A DNA stretch of 64,000 nt. It comes from Fonsecaea monophora (lineage: Eukaryota > Ascomycota > Eurotiomycetes > Chaetothyriales > Herpotrichiellaceae). The number at the start of each line of letters is the position of its first letter. The stretch's first letter is position 1. The stretch lies in the NCBI RefSeq assembly GCF_001642475.1, contig NW_019174017.1:1-64000 (forward strand). Direction: 5' to 3'. The translations under genes and the position numbers were made by a program. The notes under the pieces were generated by a model. That model saw only the letters and a list, made by a program, of their open reading frames with translations, was not told where the DNA came from and ran no database searches. Shown here one piece after another: positions 1-11,857 of the stretch.

Positions 1-690
1 TTTAACGGTGGCAGACACTATAGGCGGTTAGTACGCGGACAACAACAGCCACCGCAGCACATATTATTGGAAGAGCGCGAGAACGGCTAAGACCACAATG
101 CTCCGGCACACACGCGAGTATCCTGCTAAACATACCATTTGGGGGGGGGATGCTGACGACACCGGAAAAGCAAGAAAAACATGGATACTTACAGAATCGT
201 CTGTGATAGTCACGAGACAAATGGCCCATTCCTCGATGCTACAGTCTTGCTGTCTCTCGCAACCTCCACAGCACGCACGCCCTTGCATCTGCGGCCAAAT
301 CCACCCCAAAATCCATGGGAACTAGGAATCAAATCCAGCGCGCCTGTGGACTTTGTTGTGTGCCGCGGTGCGAATTATTTGACAAACTTTGCCAACTGGG
401 TTGGGGCAACACTCTGGACAAACCACAACACGGCTCTTAGCTGACCACTCATGCTTTCCTCAACCCGGGCACCTTCCCATTTAGAATTCAAAGTGAGATC
501 TTTCTCAGAGCAGACCAAGTAGAACAGTAACATGTGCACCTGCTACTTCACTGGCCATCAGGTCTTCGTGCCTCCCTCAGGACTCTTCTTTCCTTCCAAC
601 CTCTCTCAGAACTCTTCTCTTTATAAATTCCTCTTCTTTCTTTTCCATTCCTCTTTCAGATCTCTCCTTTCTATCCTTTCCTCTCTCGAA
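1..690. other. Non-coding stretch upstream of the first gene
   Basis: No open frame here shows a recognisable family. The stretch holds one diverged copy of a dispersed repeat (351-400). The last 110 bases before the ATG at 691 are rich in CT runs, as is common just upstream of fungal start codons, so the promoter and 5' leader of the next gene probably lie here. Confidence 0.4.
351..400. repeat. Dispersed repeat R1, diverged copy
   Basis: About 50 bases starting TTTGTTGTGTGCCGCG align with 30266-30320. The core (a GAAATTATT-CGGCTAACCTTCC-AATAGGG type segment) recurs at 14265-14311. This copy is the most diverged. The type of parent element is unknown. Confidence 0.55.
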
Positions 691-2304
691 ATGGATTTGG
701 AACCGTGAGTATATTCCTCTACAAGTGCTCACTCTGCTCCAAGCCTGCTGACTGCCTACTCTAGGGGGGATGATCCCCACCCCGAACCGCTGCGCATCAC
801 TCCCGAAGCCCTCCAACGCAATGTCTGCCAGAGATGTGTTCGCAGCCTAGCTGTCAACGACCAAGTCATCATCGGGCCGCACGGTGAGTTTCTCCAGCAC
901 CGCCCTACTCATACCCTACTAGCTTCCTGCTAACCACCTGGAGAAGATGCTATCCTCTGTGACAGATCCGACGGTCGTTGTGGTTACTGCGAGTATTTGG
1001 ACCTCCCATGCGAGCCAGTAAGCTACCTGACTTCTTGCGTACTCTTCTTCTGCTGACTGTCCAGATCCCCATGAACTGCAGAGAAATGACCCAGTTCATC
1101 CTCATGGCAGCGTGGGAAAACTGGACTCCTGACCACCAGTTCACCCGTAGGTATCTCTCCGTTGTCAGCTAGCGTTGAGTCTGCTAACACCCTGCCAGGT
1201 GGCCGGATTCAAGAACTGGCAAGGATTTTGGACGAGAGATACAGCAGAGAGCAACCGGCAAATGGGGGCGCTCAGCAGCATGCTCTGAGCGGTGTACTCA
1301 CCCAGCTGGTCGAAGCCACCAGGAGAGTTGCCGAAGTCAACGCCCACGCGGTATGACTGTATCTCCAGCCTTCTTTAAGCTTGCTAACACCGAGTTAGGC
1401 CAACATCGCCCTTCCCCCTTGGTCAAATGATGCCTCCCTGAGGTTCCCCGACGAACTCATGATCCCTGACTCCTACGTCAGACTCGCCATGAACGATGAT
1501 GGAACTCAGCACGTGGGTATCTTCCAGCTTTCACCCCACAGTCCGTGTGGGGAGGACCGGATGATCCCAGACCATGAAGGTAGTCTTCTCGTCGCTCACC
1601 CGATCATCCAAGAAGAGCATGTCATCCAAGGAGCGCCTGTCACCCAAGAAGAGCATGACACCCAAGAAGAGCATGACACCCAAGAAGAGCTTGTCATCCA
1701 AGGAGCGCCCGTCACCCAAGAAGAGCCTGGCACCGACGAAGAGTCTGTCATCTACCAAGGGCCAGCCATCTTCGAAGAGTCTTTCACTGACGAAGAGACT
1801 GTCGTCTACGAAGAGCAAGTCATCGACTCAGACCCAACCATGGACCAAGAGTCTCTCATCGACGGAGAGCCACTCACCGACTCAGACCCAATCATGGACG
1901 AAGAGTCTGTCAGTGGCGAAGAGCCAGTCACCCAAGAAGAGCCTCCTGTGGGATGCACTTGTAACATGTGTTTCATCGCTGAAGAGCCAGTCACCCAAGA
2001 AGAACCTATCACCCACAACGTGACTGTCGTCTACGAAGAGCAAGTCACCGACTCAGACCCAACCATGGACGAAGAGTCTGACACCCAAGAAGAGGCTATC
2101 ACCCACAAAGTGACTATCACCTACGAAGAGCCAGTCACCGACCCAGACCCAGTCATGGACGAAGAGTCTTTCAGTGACGAAGAGCCTGACAACGGCAAAG
2201 AGCCTAGGCCGGCCAAGCGTAGGCGAGTCGATGTGATCCAGCTGTCTGACAGTGAAGAAGGACAGGGATCAGGATCGCGTTTGGTATCAGGATGGTCTTT
2301 CTGA
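691..2304 (+). CDS. Acidic-repeat, cysteine-rich fungal protein with C-terminal NLS, six exons
   Basis: Exons: 691-704, 765-883, 947-1017, 1065-1146, 1199-1350 and 1399-2304. All five introns have GT-AG ends and CTAAC/CTGAC-like branch sites, and phases agree throughout, giving about 447 aa. The N-terminal third has a possible zinc-binding region: CQRC near residue 30, then CDRSDGRC, GYC and CEYLDLPC (last part C-x2-C-x6-C, as in fungal zinc clusters). The middle is a long acidic array of TQEE, DEES and TDSDP motifs. The C-terminus has a basic stretch (PAKRRR, nuclear-signal-like) followed by VIQLSDSEE, which fits a SUMO-interacting motif beside acidic serines. I do not recognise the family; a nuclear, chromatin- or SUMO-linked role is inference. 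An alternative frame runs on from about 2250 to a possible donor GTGAGA at 2374, so the true 3' end may differ. Confidence 0.65.
1605..2205 (+). repeat. In-frame tandem repeats coding the acidic domain
   Basis: Near-identical 15-base units (for example the two consecutive CATGACACCCAAGAAGAG copies around 1650-1685) and longer 60-90-base units with ACTCAGACCC and GACGAAGAGTCT cores repeat through the last exon. Units stay in frame and keep Glu/Asp at fixed spacing, suggesting expansion by slippage under selection for an acidic chain. Confidence 0.7.
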
Positions 2305-3157
2305 TCTCAGTTCTTCTCCCGCCGATCCCACTCCACCTCAGGGTAGAAAGGGCAAGAGAAAAGAAAAGGAAATGGTGAGAACCACTCAACACCTTCATGG
2401 ATCCTTAGTTTTACCCAACCGTTAGCATGCTCAAAGTATGGTAACCAACAAAACCAGGGTGGGCGGGAAGGAAAAAGGCATCAACTACATACATAGTCAT
2501 GAGAGCAAGCAGCTCATCCAAAGCATGCTAAGAACTCATAAATAGAGCTAGAACTCATCAACAGAGGTACAATTGCAGAACTTACTCTTGACCTTTTCTG
2601 TCCTTTCTTCGTCTGTCAGCAGAGGGATATCTCACTGCCTCCACGGGGCCGGGCGACCCAATCTCTCGCATTGGCCGCTCTTCGTCACATTTGCTGCTTC
2701 CTGCATTCTGGACTGTTTGGACATGAGGTGAGCGAGCCCGAACTGAGCCACGAAATCCAAGCACGAACCCGCCCTTTCTCGATCGTTTCAAGACTTGCAC
2801 AGCGCCTACCCGAGAATTGTCGGGGAGCTTCTACATCTGTTTTTGATTGTTCCCACCACCACCAACAAATGCCAATTCACAAAATCAGCCAACAATAGTC
2901 AATTTGCCTTGTAAAGAACATCAACGAAAACACCCGTTGACGTTTCGATCCGCAACCCCGCACCCGAACAGGCGAAAAGCTCTGCTCAGGCCAGTGAGTC
3001 ACAGTGGTCTCTCCCCCGTGCTTGTAACTCGATCTTTACTGGAAAACAGGTCCACTCGTTCATTTCTCCCAAGACACAACACACACCTTGGTCAACCAGC
3101 ACTGCATACACTACCGACTTTCGTCCTGTAGCTGCGACATACCAAAGTATCCTCATT
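2305..3157. other. Intergenic region between acidic-repeat gene and transporter
   Basis: No recognisable gene. The first 70 bases keep an open alternative frame rich in Lys/Arg/Glu (possible extension of the upstream gene). The rest has only short open frames without family features and should include the transporter promoter. Confidence 0.4.
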
Positions 3158-4762
3158 ATGGCTAGATCTGCCGACAGCAAACCCTTCTTCGGTGTCAGAG
3201 GCGGATGGCTAGTCTTCGTAAGTTCCCTTCCCTGCGAAAAGACTGGTCCCGATGTCCCCAGAACTACGTTCCAAGCTAACAGAGTTTCCCAGTGGATCAC
3301 CGTGGCGTGCGGTGCAGACATGTTGATGTCTGGCTATGACCAGGGTGTCTTCAGCAGAGCCACACTCTCGGATGATTTCCTCGACAAACTCCATTTGCGG
3401 GGTCGAACTACCATCATCTCAGCCATCAATGCCATCTATGCTGTTGGGTGCTTCGTTGGATCTCTCATCGCCTTCGCGATGGGAGAGTGCCTCGGTCGAA
3501 AGAAGTCAATCTATATCGGCACGACGGTCATATGCGTGGGAGTCATCCTCACGTCGGCAACCTTCAGCCTGGTTCAACTATTCGTCGGTCGGATTGTCCT
3601 GGGAATCGGTAATGGCATCAACACTGCGACGGCCCCAATCTGGCAGATGGAAACATCACCCGCCAAGTGGCGAGGAAAACTGGTCATGTTGGAAATGTCG
3701 CTCCATGTGGCCGGCTTCACCATGGTCAACTGGGTCAATTTTGGCGTGGCCCACATCGACGGTGGTTTCGCCTGGAGATTTCCCCTTGCTCTGCAGTTCA
3801 TCTTCGTTGTCATCATCTACGCAACAGTATGGTGGCTCCCTGAAAGCCCTAGATGGCTGGCGCAACACAACCGGCTCGACGAAGCCAACCTCGTCCTTTC
3901 GTGCCTCGAAAACAAGGGCATCGAAGACACATACGTCCTTGCGCAGATGGAAGAAATCCAGGACAGCGTTCAACACGAGCGCGACCACGCCATCCGTTGG
4001 AGGGATCTTGTCAAGACCCAAAAGCACGAGGGCACCAAACTGTTACGAAGGCTCATCCTTGGTGCCACAGCCCAATTTATCCAGCAAATTGAGGGTGTCA
4101 ACATCATATCCTATTACCTTCCATCCGTGCTCATCGAGCAAGTCGGCCTCTCTAACCATACCGCCCATCTGGTCACATGGATCAACGCCTTCACCTACTT
4201 TGTCTTTTCCTCCGTTTCGATCCCTCTCGTGGAGCGATAGGGTCGCCGCGGTCTCATGCTCATGTCCACTGCCGGTCAGGGCCTGTCTTTCCTCATCATC
4301 TGCATCCTGTTCAAGTATGCATCCGATGGTAGCAAAAGCTTTGCCACGGCATCAATCCCATTCTTCTTCATCTACTACATGGCATTCGGTATGAGTATGG
4401 CTGGGAATCCCCGTCTGCGCCCCACAGAGATCAACTCAATCGCAACGAGGATCAAAAGTGCAGTCACGGCGACTGTGACTCGACCACGAACTACGCCATC
4501 GTCCAAATGACCCCTTGGGGTATCGGAACTTCTGGATTGTCTTCACTCTTTTCAACGCGGCCTTTATGCCAGTTATTGACTTTTACCTCAACAACTCACC
4601 TGCGGCGACAAGGATGCCGTCAGCAGCAAACGTCTTATGAAATATATCAGAAAGGAGGAAGAGAATGCGGAGGTCGCAAGAAGGGAGATTATTGCGAGGA
4701 GAGAAAGTATGCATAGGAATGTGTTGGAGGAGAAGGACGTGACCGGTTCTGATAACTTTTAG
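3158..4762 (+). pseudogene. Broken MFS sugar porter
   Basis: A 12-helix sugar/H+ symporter of the fungal MFS sugar porter family. The first exon (3158-3217) and a 75-base intron (3218-3292, GTAAGT...CAG) lead to DMLMSGYDQGVF. Family signatures follow in order: GRKKS after helix 2, GRIVLGIGNGINTATAPIW, PESPRWL, then QQIEGVNIISYYLP. A TAG at 4238-4240 stops the frame inside the loop motif that normally reads RxGRR; the same frame then continues with GRRGLMLM and a helix. Two later frameshifts (about 4470 and 4530) put PTEINS, TNYAIVQMTPWGI and NFWIVFTLFNAAFMPVI in different frames. A Glu/Arg-rich tail runs to a TAG at 4760-4762. The N-terminal half is intact, so decay is recent. Substrate cannot be read from the sequence. 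Confidence 0.85.
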
Positions 4763-5736
4763 TAAAGCAGATTAATTGTATACGACAGGCAGATACATGA
4801 ACAATACAGCATCTATGACACTTGACTCTGTTCCTCTAACAAGCGCTTTTCGTATTCGTGTTGGATTAGGGAAACAAACGTGCATCTGTACCCAGGGGCA
4901 TTTCATTGCACAGGGACACACGTCAAAAAGGAACGAGGCAAAAGCTAAGTTTCCCGAGTACCGTGCAACCTACGCCCGCCGAGGCAGGATCAGTCTCAGA
5001 TTACTCTCAGAGCTTGATGATTTTTCCTCTTCACCCTGAATTCACTTTTCACGTTCACTCTTCGTCCTTCAGTCTTCGCCCTCACAGAAATCTTCGGCGA
5101 CCTCATTTGATTCACCGAACGGAACTACGTCTGAGCCTTGTAAGCCTCTTCTTGAATATCCTGGCGCCTGACACTCTCCTCACGTCGGACAGATATACAC
5201 GCCTATGAAACCTCCTCCTCTTACTCCGCCGTCTTCACGCGTGGCCAGACATCCCCAGCAGCCTCTGGTGAATCTGCTCTTCGAACGTCGAACATGGCTA
5301 CCGAACAATTGCCATTTCGTGCCTGTCAACTGGTCCCTACAGCTTTCCCACTGGAACTACCGCGATGAATGCCCTTTGAGCAATCAGAGAATTCCTGCGA
5401 GGGCCAAGTGGCCATGTGCTGCGAAACGTTGTCCTTGTTGTGACAACCATCCACGAGGCGGAAGTCTACGCCAGGTGCTGGCCGTACGTGTCCCCTTGCA
5501 TCCCTCTCGTTGCGGAGACCTTACTTGCGCTGTCCCTAACAGAAGCGGCAGGCTTTCTCAGCTCCTGTTTTCACCAAAGCCTTCTGTCTTGATCTTACCC
5601 TGTGTCGACTGTTCTGTTCAAGAGGTGGCTGGTAAAAAGGAGGATGGAGATTGTCCACAAACACTCATACCCTTCGGTGTCGTTGAGGGAAGTCGGCTGC
5701 TGATGAATCAAAACTGGTCGTTTGTCGGATAAAGAC
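4763..5736. other. Intergenic region, no gene recognised
   Basis: Short open frames only; one at 5205-5732 (175 codons, Pro/Cys/Arg-rich) has no family feature and overlaps the likely promoter of the next gene. I see no repeat or RNA gene. Confidence 0.35.
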
Positions 5737-6442
5737 ATGGCTTCAAGCCCAGACACTACTCCACGACGATTCCTCGCAGCCAGCTGCACCTCCAGCAACG
5801 GTAAGTGAACCAATCGTATGCCAGTCATGTCCCCAACTAACCATGTCGTCGCAGCAAGCAGTACCTCTCTCTCGCTGGCTGTCATTCCCACAAAACCACT
5901 CGCGGAGGGACACCGAGCGTCCTTCACAGATTAACGGCGACACCTACCCTCAACCGCACGGTCAGGGACGAGCCGGGCAGAAACGGAAACGACCGCAGTT
6001 GGAGATCTCTCGTCCAAGTCGCCGAAGTGCTCACCGTAACGGCGCCCAAGCACTGCCTGTAGCTGTCGACGACACCAGCGGACTGCCCCAACCACCCTAC
6101 GGTAACAGCTCCCCTCAGGGCGAGCCACCGAATCGAGCACCCTGCCCTGGTCAACCACAATGGCCGTCACAACAGAGTCAAAATTTTCGGATCTCAGAAA
6201 ATCCTCCCTCTCATTCCGAGATCACAAGGTCGGAACCACCACCTTGGTCAAACTCACGAGATGTGCCCAGGCCGCCAACTCGAGGTAATTCTTACCCTCT
6301 GCATCCTCCGTCTTCTTACCAAGCTCAGCCTTCAGCTCAAATACTGTATCCTCCGCAGTATGCGGCCTTTGAGCCGGTCAATCACCAGTGTTGCCAGCCC
6401 GCCATCAGCTCCTCTGCCGCAGCAGCCTACATACCCACCTGA
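5737..6442 (+). CDS. Pro/Gln/Ser-rich, probably disordered fungal protein
   Basis: Exon 1 is 5737-5800 and exon 2 is 5859-6442, joined by a 58-base intron with donor GTAAGTG, an AACTAAC branch site and acceptor CAAG; the phase is consistent and the product is about 215 aa. The chain starts MASSPDTTPRRFL and carries a basic patch (GQKRKRPQLE, possible nuclear signal). The rest is low complexity, rich in Pro, Ser, Gln and Asn. No domain is recognised. The +1 frame stays open past the stop with a similar composition to about 6590, so either another intron or a frameshift may extend or break the gene. Confidence 0.5.
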
Positions 6443-7210
6443 ACACCTGGCTCCCTGGTCAAGTCATCTCATTTCTACAGCTGGTGTACGAATGTCTTCC
6501 CCAGGCTTCGATAAACCCAGACCCGGCTTCAAAGTTTCAAGTCCAAGAAGACGGAGAGAAGTCCACGATGTGGAGTTCGGTGCAGTATGATCGCTTCGGT
6601 ATGTCGGTCTCGGAGTCCAGATCAAGGCGCCTTTGTGGGCACATATGTGTACAACCTTGGGGTTGAGGATGGTGTGTATGCAGGCAAGGGCTGCGCGTTT
6701 GATGATGCCGGTACAATCGATACAGGTCCCCGCACAGTTGTCCTTGACAACTGACCACTGCAAAAACCCTGTTCATTGAAAAGGAACAAAGGGGTACTGG
6801 ATCGCCGGTGATGTATGTACCTGGCTGAGGAAGTGGCCGTCGGGGCCAAAGCTGTGATGTGTCCTGGCGTGGAGGTCGAGGAAGATGCGACCGCAGACCC
6901 TTGTGCTGTGGTTCGCGGGCCACTGAAGGCGAATTAGATACACCGAGCGAGCTCGAATGATTAATGATGTTCGACCCTAGTGTTAAATCTTGGTCAACCT
7001 GATGACTCTCTTCCTGCTCTGATCCGCGCCATTCAAAGTTCTGCCTCCCCTGTGTTCGTGATGTCAATGCTATGCAAGCCTGAGGAGCTTTCACATCAAC
7101 TGAGGCACAACAGCGGAACTTGTTGGTTGCTCGTCACTCCCGCAACAGGAGCTAAAGTGAAGAGTAATGATAATTTGAAAGCCGGTCATTCTCGGTTTCC
7201 GGCTCTCGCT
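6443..7210. other. Stretch with no recognisable gene
   Basis: Only overlapping short open frames without family features. The first 150 bases may be a frameshifted continuation of the Pro-rich gene. Confidence 0.3.
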
Positions 7211-7214
7211 GTCA

Positions 7215-7430
7215 GATTGCCACATTGCCATCTCAGCTCATCACAAGTGTCAGCCTCATCAAGTTCAGCCCCATCACAAGTTCAGCCCTGTCACAAGTTT
7301 CAGCCTCGTCACAAGTTCCAGCCTCATTAAGTTTCAGCCTTGCCACAGGTTTCAGCCTCGTTACAAGGTCAGCCCTATCACAAGTTTCAGCCTCATCTTC
7401 AGCCTCATCAGAAGCTCAGCCTCAAAGGCC
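7215..7430. repeat. 17-18-base minisatellite at the 3' end of the recombinase relic
   Basis: About a dozen imperfect copies of a unit like TCACAAGTTTCAGCCTCA. On the minus strand the array lies just downstream of, and partly overlaps, the chromodomain coding sequence, so it may have expanded from the 3' coding end. Confidence 0.7.
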
Positions 7431-10326
7431 GCAGCAATGCCAGGGTGGATATCCGTCTTCTTCTCCCAAGTTTTCTTGCTGTCTGGAACACCGCGCCATT
7501 TGACCCAGTACTGGACACTCTGGCCAATCCGTCTTCTCTCAATCAGTCTTTCAACCTCAAACTGGTCGTCGTCGGGATCCACGGCCCGGGTTGATGGGGG
7601 TGAGGAGAGGAGGGGAGAGGAAGGGGGCGTTCATAATCTAGTTCTTCGTTGACGACAGATGGGCACACCTTTTTGGCTGCTTCGCAGATGGCATTTTGGA
7701 CAGTGTCTTGCACATGTGTGGATAATCCATCAGATCGAGGGTAAGTGCGGGAGCTATGCCTCCATTGGTGTGTGTTGTGGACCTGTTGGATCTGATCACC
7801 TATGTCGTGGTTGAAGATGCGTACAACGTGGACGTTAGTATTCAGCACGTACTGGTGGTTTTTCCGATGGCGGGAAATTTCGGTGAGAGCGCATCATCAG
7901 TGCTGATAAGGTCCACAGCCTCGACAACATCCAAATCTGGCTCTGTTACCTGGGGGAGGATCGCGGGATCGATCAATCCTTCACTACACCCTGATGACGT
8001 CGGCGTCCCGTAAGGATGAAGGACTTCATCACCTGTCCAAGTGCCACCCAGGGTTTGAAGGGGGGTGCAGCCGCCGGAAGAAGATTTGGCATCGCTGTGT
8101 TTTCCGCCGTATTGTTGATAAAGGCATATTCCCACTTGACCTTCTCATCGTCCGCGTCAGCCTCGGTTTTGAGGACAGAGCTCAGACTGCTCTTCCTCTG
8201 TGCAGGTGTTCCATCTTCGCTTTCGCCTCTCTTTCGCTCCGGCTTCCCTGTCTCTCTGACGAAAGGAATGCCATGAGAGTCATGAAGGTGGGACTGTAAC
8301 TAATTGACCGAATCAAATAGCGTAGCACAGCAAAGCTGCGGGTGTGGGCATGTCAGCGGTTTCTGTTCGTCTAGGCAAGAGACCTGCCTGTGGATGTAGT
8401 CGAGCCAACTCCCATGATTGAGGAACTGCTTCATGCATGCGGATGCTGGCAGCTTCTTATCTGTCAGACAGAAAGGACAGTGTCCAGCTGTAGCGAGCAC
8501 TCCGCCGGGTGTGAGAGGGTCAAAGAGCATTGGGAACTCATGTAACAGGGCTAGTTGCGCACCATACTGAGCTTCCTAAGCTTTCTCTCCAAAAATCCAC
8601 TCGGTGCATAGAAAACACAGTTCGGCGAAGCAAAACATTCTCTTGCAGCTTCTCTTGTAGTAGGTGTAGATGTACTTCCATCCATAGAAGGCTTATCGAT
8701 TCCCCTTGCAGTTATTCCCGTGTGATTTCGAGTAATAGCACTTGTCCGATTCTCACCCGGGCCGATACTCGATGTTAGATTCCTGTTCATACAGCGCGAT
8801 CGTCACATGTAGGGCATGGAGACCTGTTGAACTTCGTAGAATGAAAACATCGTGGCTGAGACTCTTTCTCTCGGGCATCATAAATCAACTCGATCGAAGA
8901 CGCCCGATGACAGCTGGGTAGGTCGCTTAGTCTGTTTGGTTGCTGTTTTTGCCAATCACGCAGCTCTTTATCTGCCAACGTACGCCTTTCGCGGTACAGC
9001 TTCCGTCGACACTTTGCGGAATCTGTATCCGTCTTTCCCTCTGGAGTCGTGATCTCTTCACTCAGTGCAACGTAGTTAGGTGTGTTTTCCAGGTTAAATT
9101 CCGTCTCCGCGGGGAGGCATTGCGATAGATTGTGGTTTCGAGGAACAGTGAGGCCCGGAAAGAGGTCCGCGACGACGGTTCGTCCTTCGCCGCCTCGAGA
9201 GGCAGGTATCTTGCCCATCCGCGCCACTGGTGAGCATGTAGTGCCGACGGAGAGTATTTGAATCTGTGTGGCCAGTATGGATCATTCGTGTTGCCTCAGA
9301 ATAGAATTTGTCTGTGTGGGTGATCCTGTCAGTTAAGTCAAACATCAATTTGAAGGTTAGAAACATACCGATTCAGTGCAGGCCTTCAGCTCTGAGGTCA
9401 TGGCCAGTGGGTGGTTTGGGATAACCGGCACGAAGGGCCCAGGCCCGATGTCTCTTGCTAAATTCGTCCGCAGTTTCGATCCTCTCTTCGCAGTTGTGGG
9501 TAGATTGGGCTTTGAAGAACGGAGTATCCAACAATTCACAACATCTCTTCAGGTGGCATATTTCCAAGGAGCTCCTCCTCATTCGTGTTATAGCCCCTGG
9601 AAGCTCGACGAGGAGGCGAGTAAGTAATGGAGGCATCGGGTCGAGCAAAGCGCCATGAGACTGCACCTTCGTACAAGGTATGCTAAGGGGAGCAGGTGAG
9701 TTTTGGTGGTAAATCTCCGTGGTCTTCTAGATCCAGTCAATCCCATCTCTTCCTTCAGAGGTCCTTTGATAAACTACACATATTTTAGCTGCTGCACCCA
9801 AGTTCAAAGCTGGAAGGAGCATACATTTGTGACGGATCTGACAGTGCCGGCGGGTATTTCAGGTTTTCCAGGTTTGCCCGGCGCAATCCAGCCGTAAAGG
9901 AGTTCCAATACTTAGGCACGGTCTCCGTGCAGCCCTCATCAATCCCTTCTACGCCGCCGATCCCGTATGCCATTGCCCTCACGAACTGTTGTAACGAGCG
10001 CATATCGTATGGAGACGGAGGAGGCGTGTCAGGGTTCTCCTCCAGGCTCTCTTGCACGAATCTATTAGACCTTAGCAGCAACCTGTCCTACATCGGATCC
10101 AAGCCGCATACCGATGCCAAAAGGCTACCTGTTTGTCATAGTTTTTCTGCGTTCCCAGTGTAATCTTCTTGCAACATGGTTTGCCATCAACAATACCGGT
10201 ATCTCGTCTAGCGCCCTTCTCTTTAGCTCTGCGAAGAGTTTCCTCGAGAGTCCGCCTTTTCCCCATGGTGTGAATGTCGACTGGAATGCTGGGACGCGAC
10301 CTTGGCCTCAAGACGCGCTTTGGCAA
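7361..10326 (-). pseudogene. DUF3435 (FluG-domain) tyrosine recombinase relic with C-terminal zinc finger and chromodomain
   Basis: Read on the minus strand, pieces follow the order of fungal DUF3435 proteins, the family that includes Starship 'captain' tyrosine recombinases. N-terminal: KKITLGTQKNYDKQVAFWHR (about 10150). SAM-like part: RSLQQFVRAMAYGIGGVEG and PKYWNSFTAGLRRANLE (9880-10000). Catalytic part: GHDLRAEGLH (about 9390), then HTGHTDSNTLRRHYM (about 9270), which place Arg, His and Tyr as in the recombinase core. A Lys/Arg helical tail follows (8950-9050), then CPFC and CPHPQLCCATLF with HLHDSHGIP (8260-8500), the usual C-terminal finger, and finally a chromodomain, FEVERLIERRRIGQSVQYWV (about 7500-7570). 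There are many frameshifts plus an in-frame TAG near 8300, so it is inactive. Whether the chromodomain was joined in the living gene is inferred from order and strand. Confidence 0.75.
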
Positions 10327-11414
10327 TTCCCCAGGGTGGTTTTGCGTGGCTCATCTCCATCGTGACGCAATCAGAATGACAGCGTCGAGCTCAGACGTGA
10401 AGAATGCCAGACGCGAAGAATGTCGCAATGTTGCGTCAACTGCGGTCTGGACGCTGGCCATGTTTGCGGTCGCGAGCTTCGGCTACAATCGAGACGGAGC
10501 AGATGCAGGCACACATCGAACCAGCCCTCACTGCTTGGGAAGCGGCATCAGTGGCACCCAGTTTCAGGGACACGATCGGGGTGAATCGTGTTTCCATCAA
10601 GTGGAGATGATTTGTGTACGATCCGCCGTGACTCCTCCAGTTGGCCTTCGCGTGCTTTGCGGTTGGCTCTCTTGTGTGTTTACTAGACGTTGAAAATGCA
10701 GTGAGACTGCAATCATCTGATGCAGGCATACACATCATGGCGAGTAACGTGCATCCCGACGCAATGACATGAACTGGCTCAGCCGGTAGTGTGTGCAGTG
10801 GTGCATTGCCTACATCGTCAATGGTCTGCATGCGAGTAGGCCTCCAGCAAGAGCCGAGGACAGGCCGGATCGCTTGACACGAACGTGATAACAACATCGC
10901 GGCGGCATTGTTACGGATGGAACGAGCTGTCCGATATAGTGAGCACGCGGAATTGCAGCTATCACAGGCTGTCGTTCGAGGGGAGTCCCTTTGCTGTGCT
11001 GTTGTTTATTTTACTGAACACTCCCGCGCGCCACACATTTCCCCCTCAACTTCGTGGCGGCTCTCTGCGCAGCCGCAACGCTGCCCTGCGCTGGCCACAT
11101 GCGCCCTCTGGACGTACACCCTCAGTCTGATCGGCCATTCTTCACAACGCGTCTCTATAATCGCAGGGTTACTCCTCATCCAGCCGCCTTTTACCGTCCA
11201 GCCCTTACCGCGCCTACTCCCCGAGCAACGTCGCCTTTACCCCCCCGTCGTTGCAACTACCACGACCGCCTCTCCTCACCGGTTCAGTTTACTAGAGGGG
11301 CAACCCACGGCGGGCCACAACGAGCACTCGAGTTCCTTTGAGCCATGAGAGGCACGGTGTACTCGCCAGGCCGCCGACATACTCACCACGTGCCACCAGA
11401 GCGCACCCGACACT
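10327..11414. other. Stretch with no recognisable gene
   Basis: Upstream side of the recombinase relic. A 153-codon minus-strand frame (10436-10897) has no family feature. From about 11000 the sequence is C-rich with short open frames only. No terminal inverted repeat or obvious insertion-site motif could be defined by eye. Confidence 0.3.
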
Positions 11415-11857
11415 ATGCGGCTGCTGGAATTCGACGATCAGGGCGAGCTCAGCCTGACTGAAGATCTTCAAGATGACATCCCTCCCTACGCGATCCTCTC
11501 GCATACTTAAGGAGACGACAAAGACGAGGTTATCCCCGATGACCTACAACATAAACCGTCTACAAATACGGCTAGCCCTGCGAAGATCCATTTCTACGGC
11601 AAGCGAGGAAGGACAACCTAGAATACTTCTGGATGGAGACCTGCTGCATTAACAAAGTGAAAAATACGGAATACTCGGAGGCGCGGCTGGGTAGTAAGAG
11701 TACACTCAAACAGCAGATCCACGAGATTACGAACATGCTCATTGCGGCCCTCCGCGCAACTCCTTTATCCCAGTTTAGTGTTGACGAGCGCCTATGGGGG
11801 ACCGTCAAACGACACACTCAGAAGAAGGAGGACAAGACATACTCTCTACTTAATTAG
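11415..11857 (+). pseudogene. HET-domain protein N-terminus, broken
   Basis: Heterokaryon incompatibility (HET) proteins mediate non-self recognition and cell death in filamentous fungi. The start MRLLEFDDQGEL...IPPYAILSHT matches the HET N-terminus. The expected Trp of SHTWG is replaced by TAA (11508-11510), followed in frame by GDDKDEVI. After frameshifts come LEYFWMETCCINK (family pattern of a conserved Asp/Glu-x-C-C-I-x-K) and the late motif DERLWGTVKRHTQKKEDKTYSLL, close to the family's 'W...RQT...ED.AYSLL' segment. The central part is shortened. TGG to TAA needs two G-to-A changes, the kind expected from C-to-T mutation on the other strand. Confidence 0.8.
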
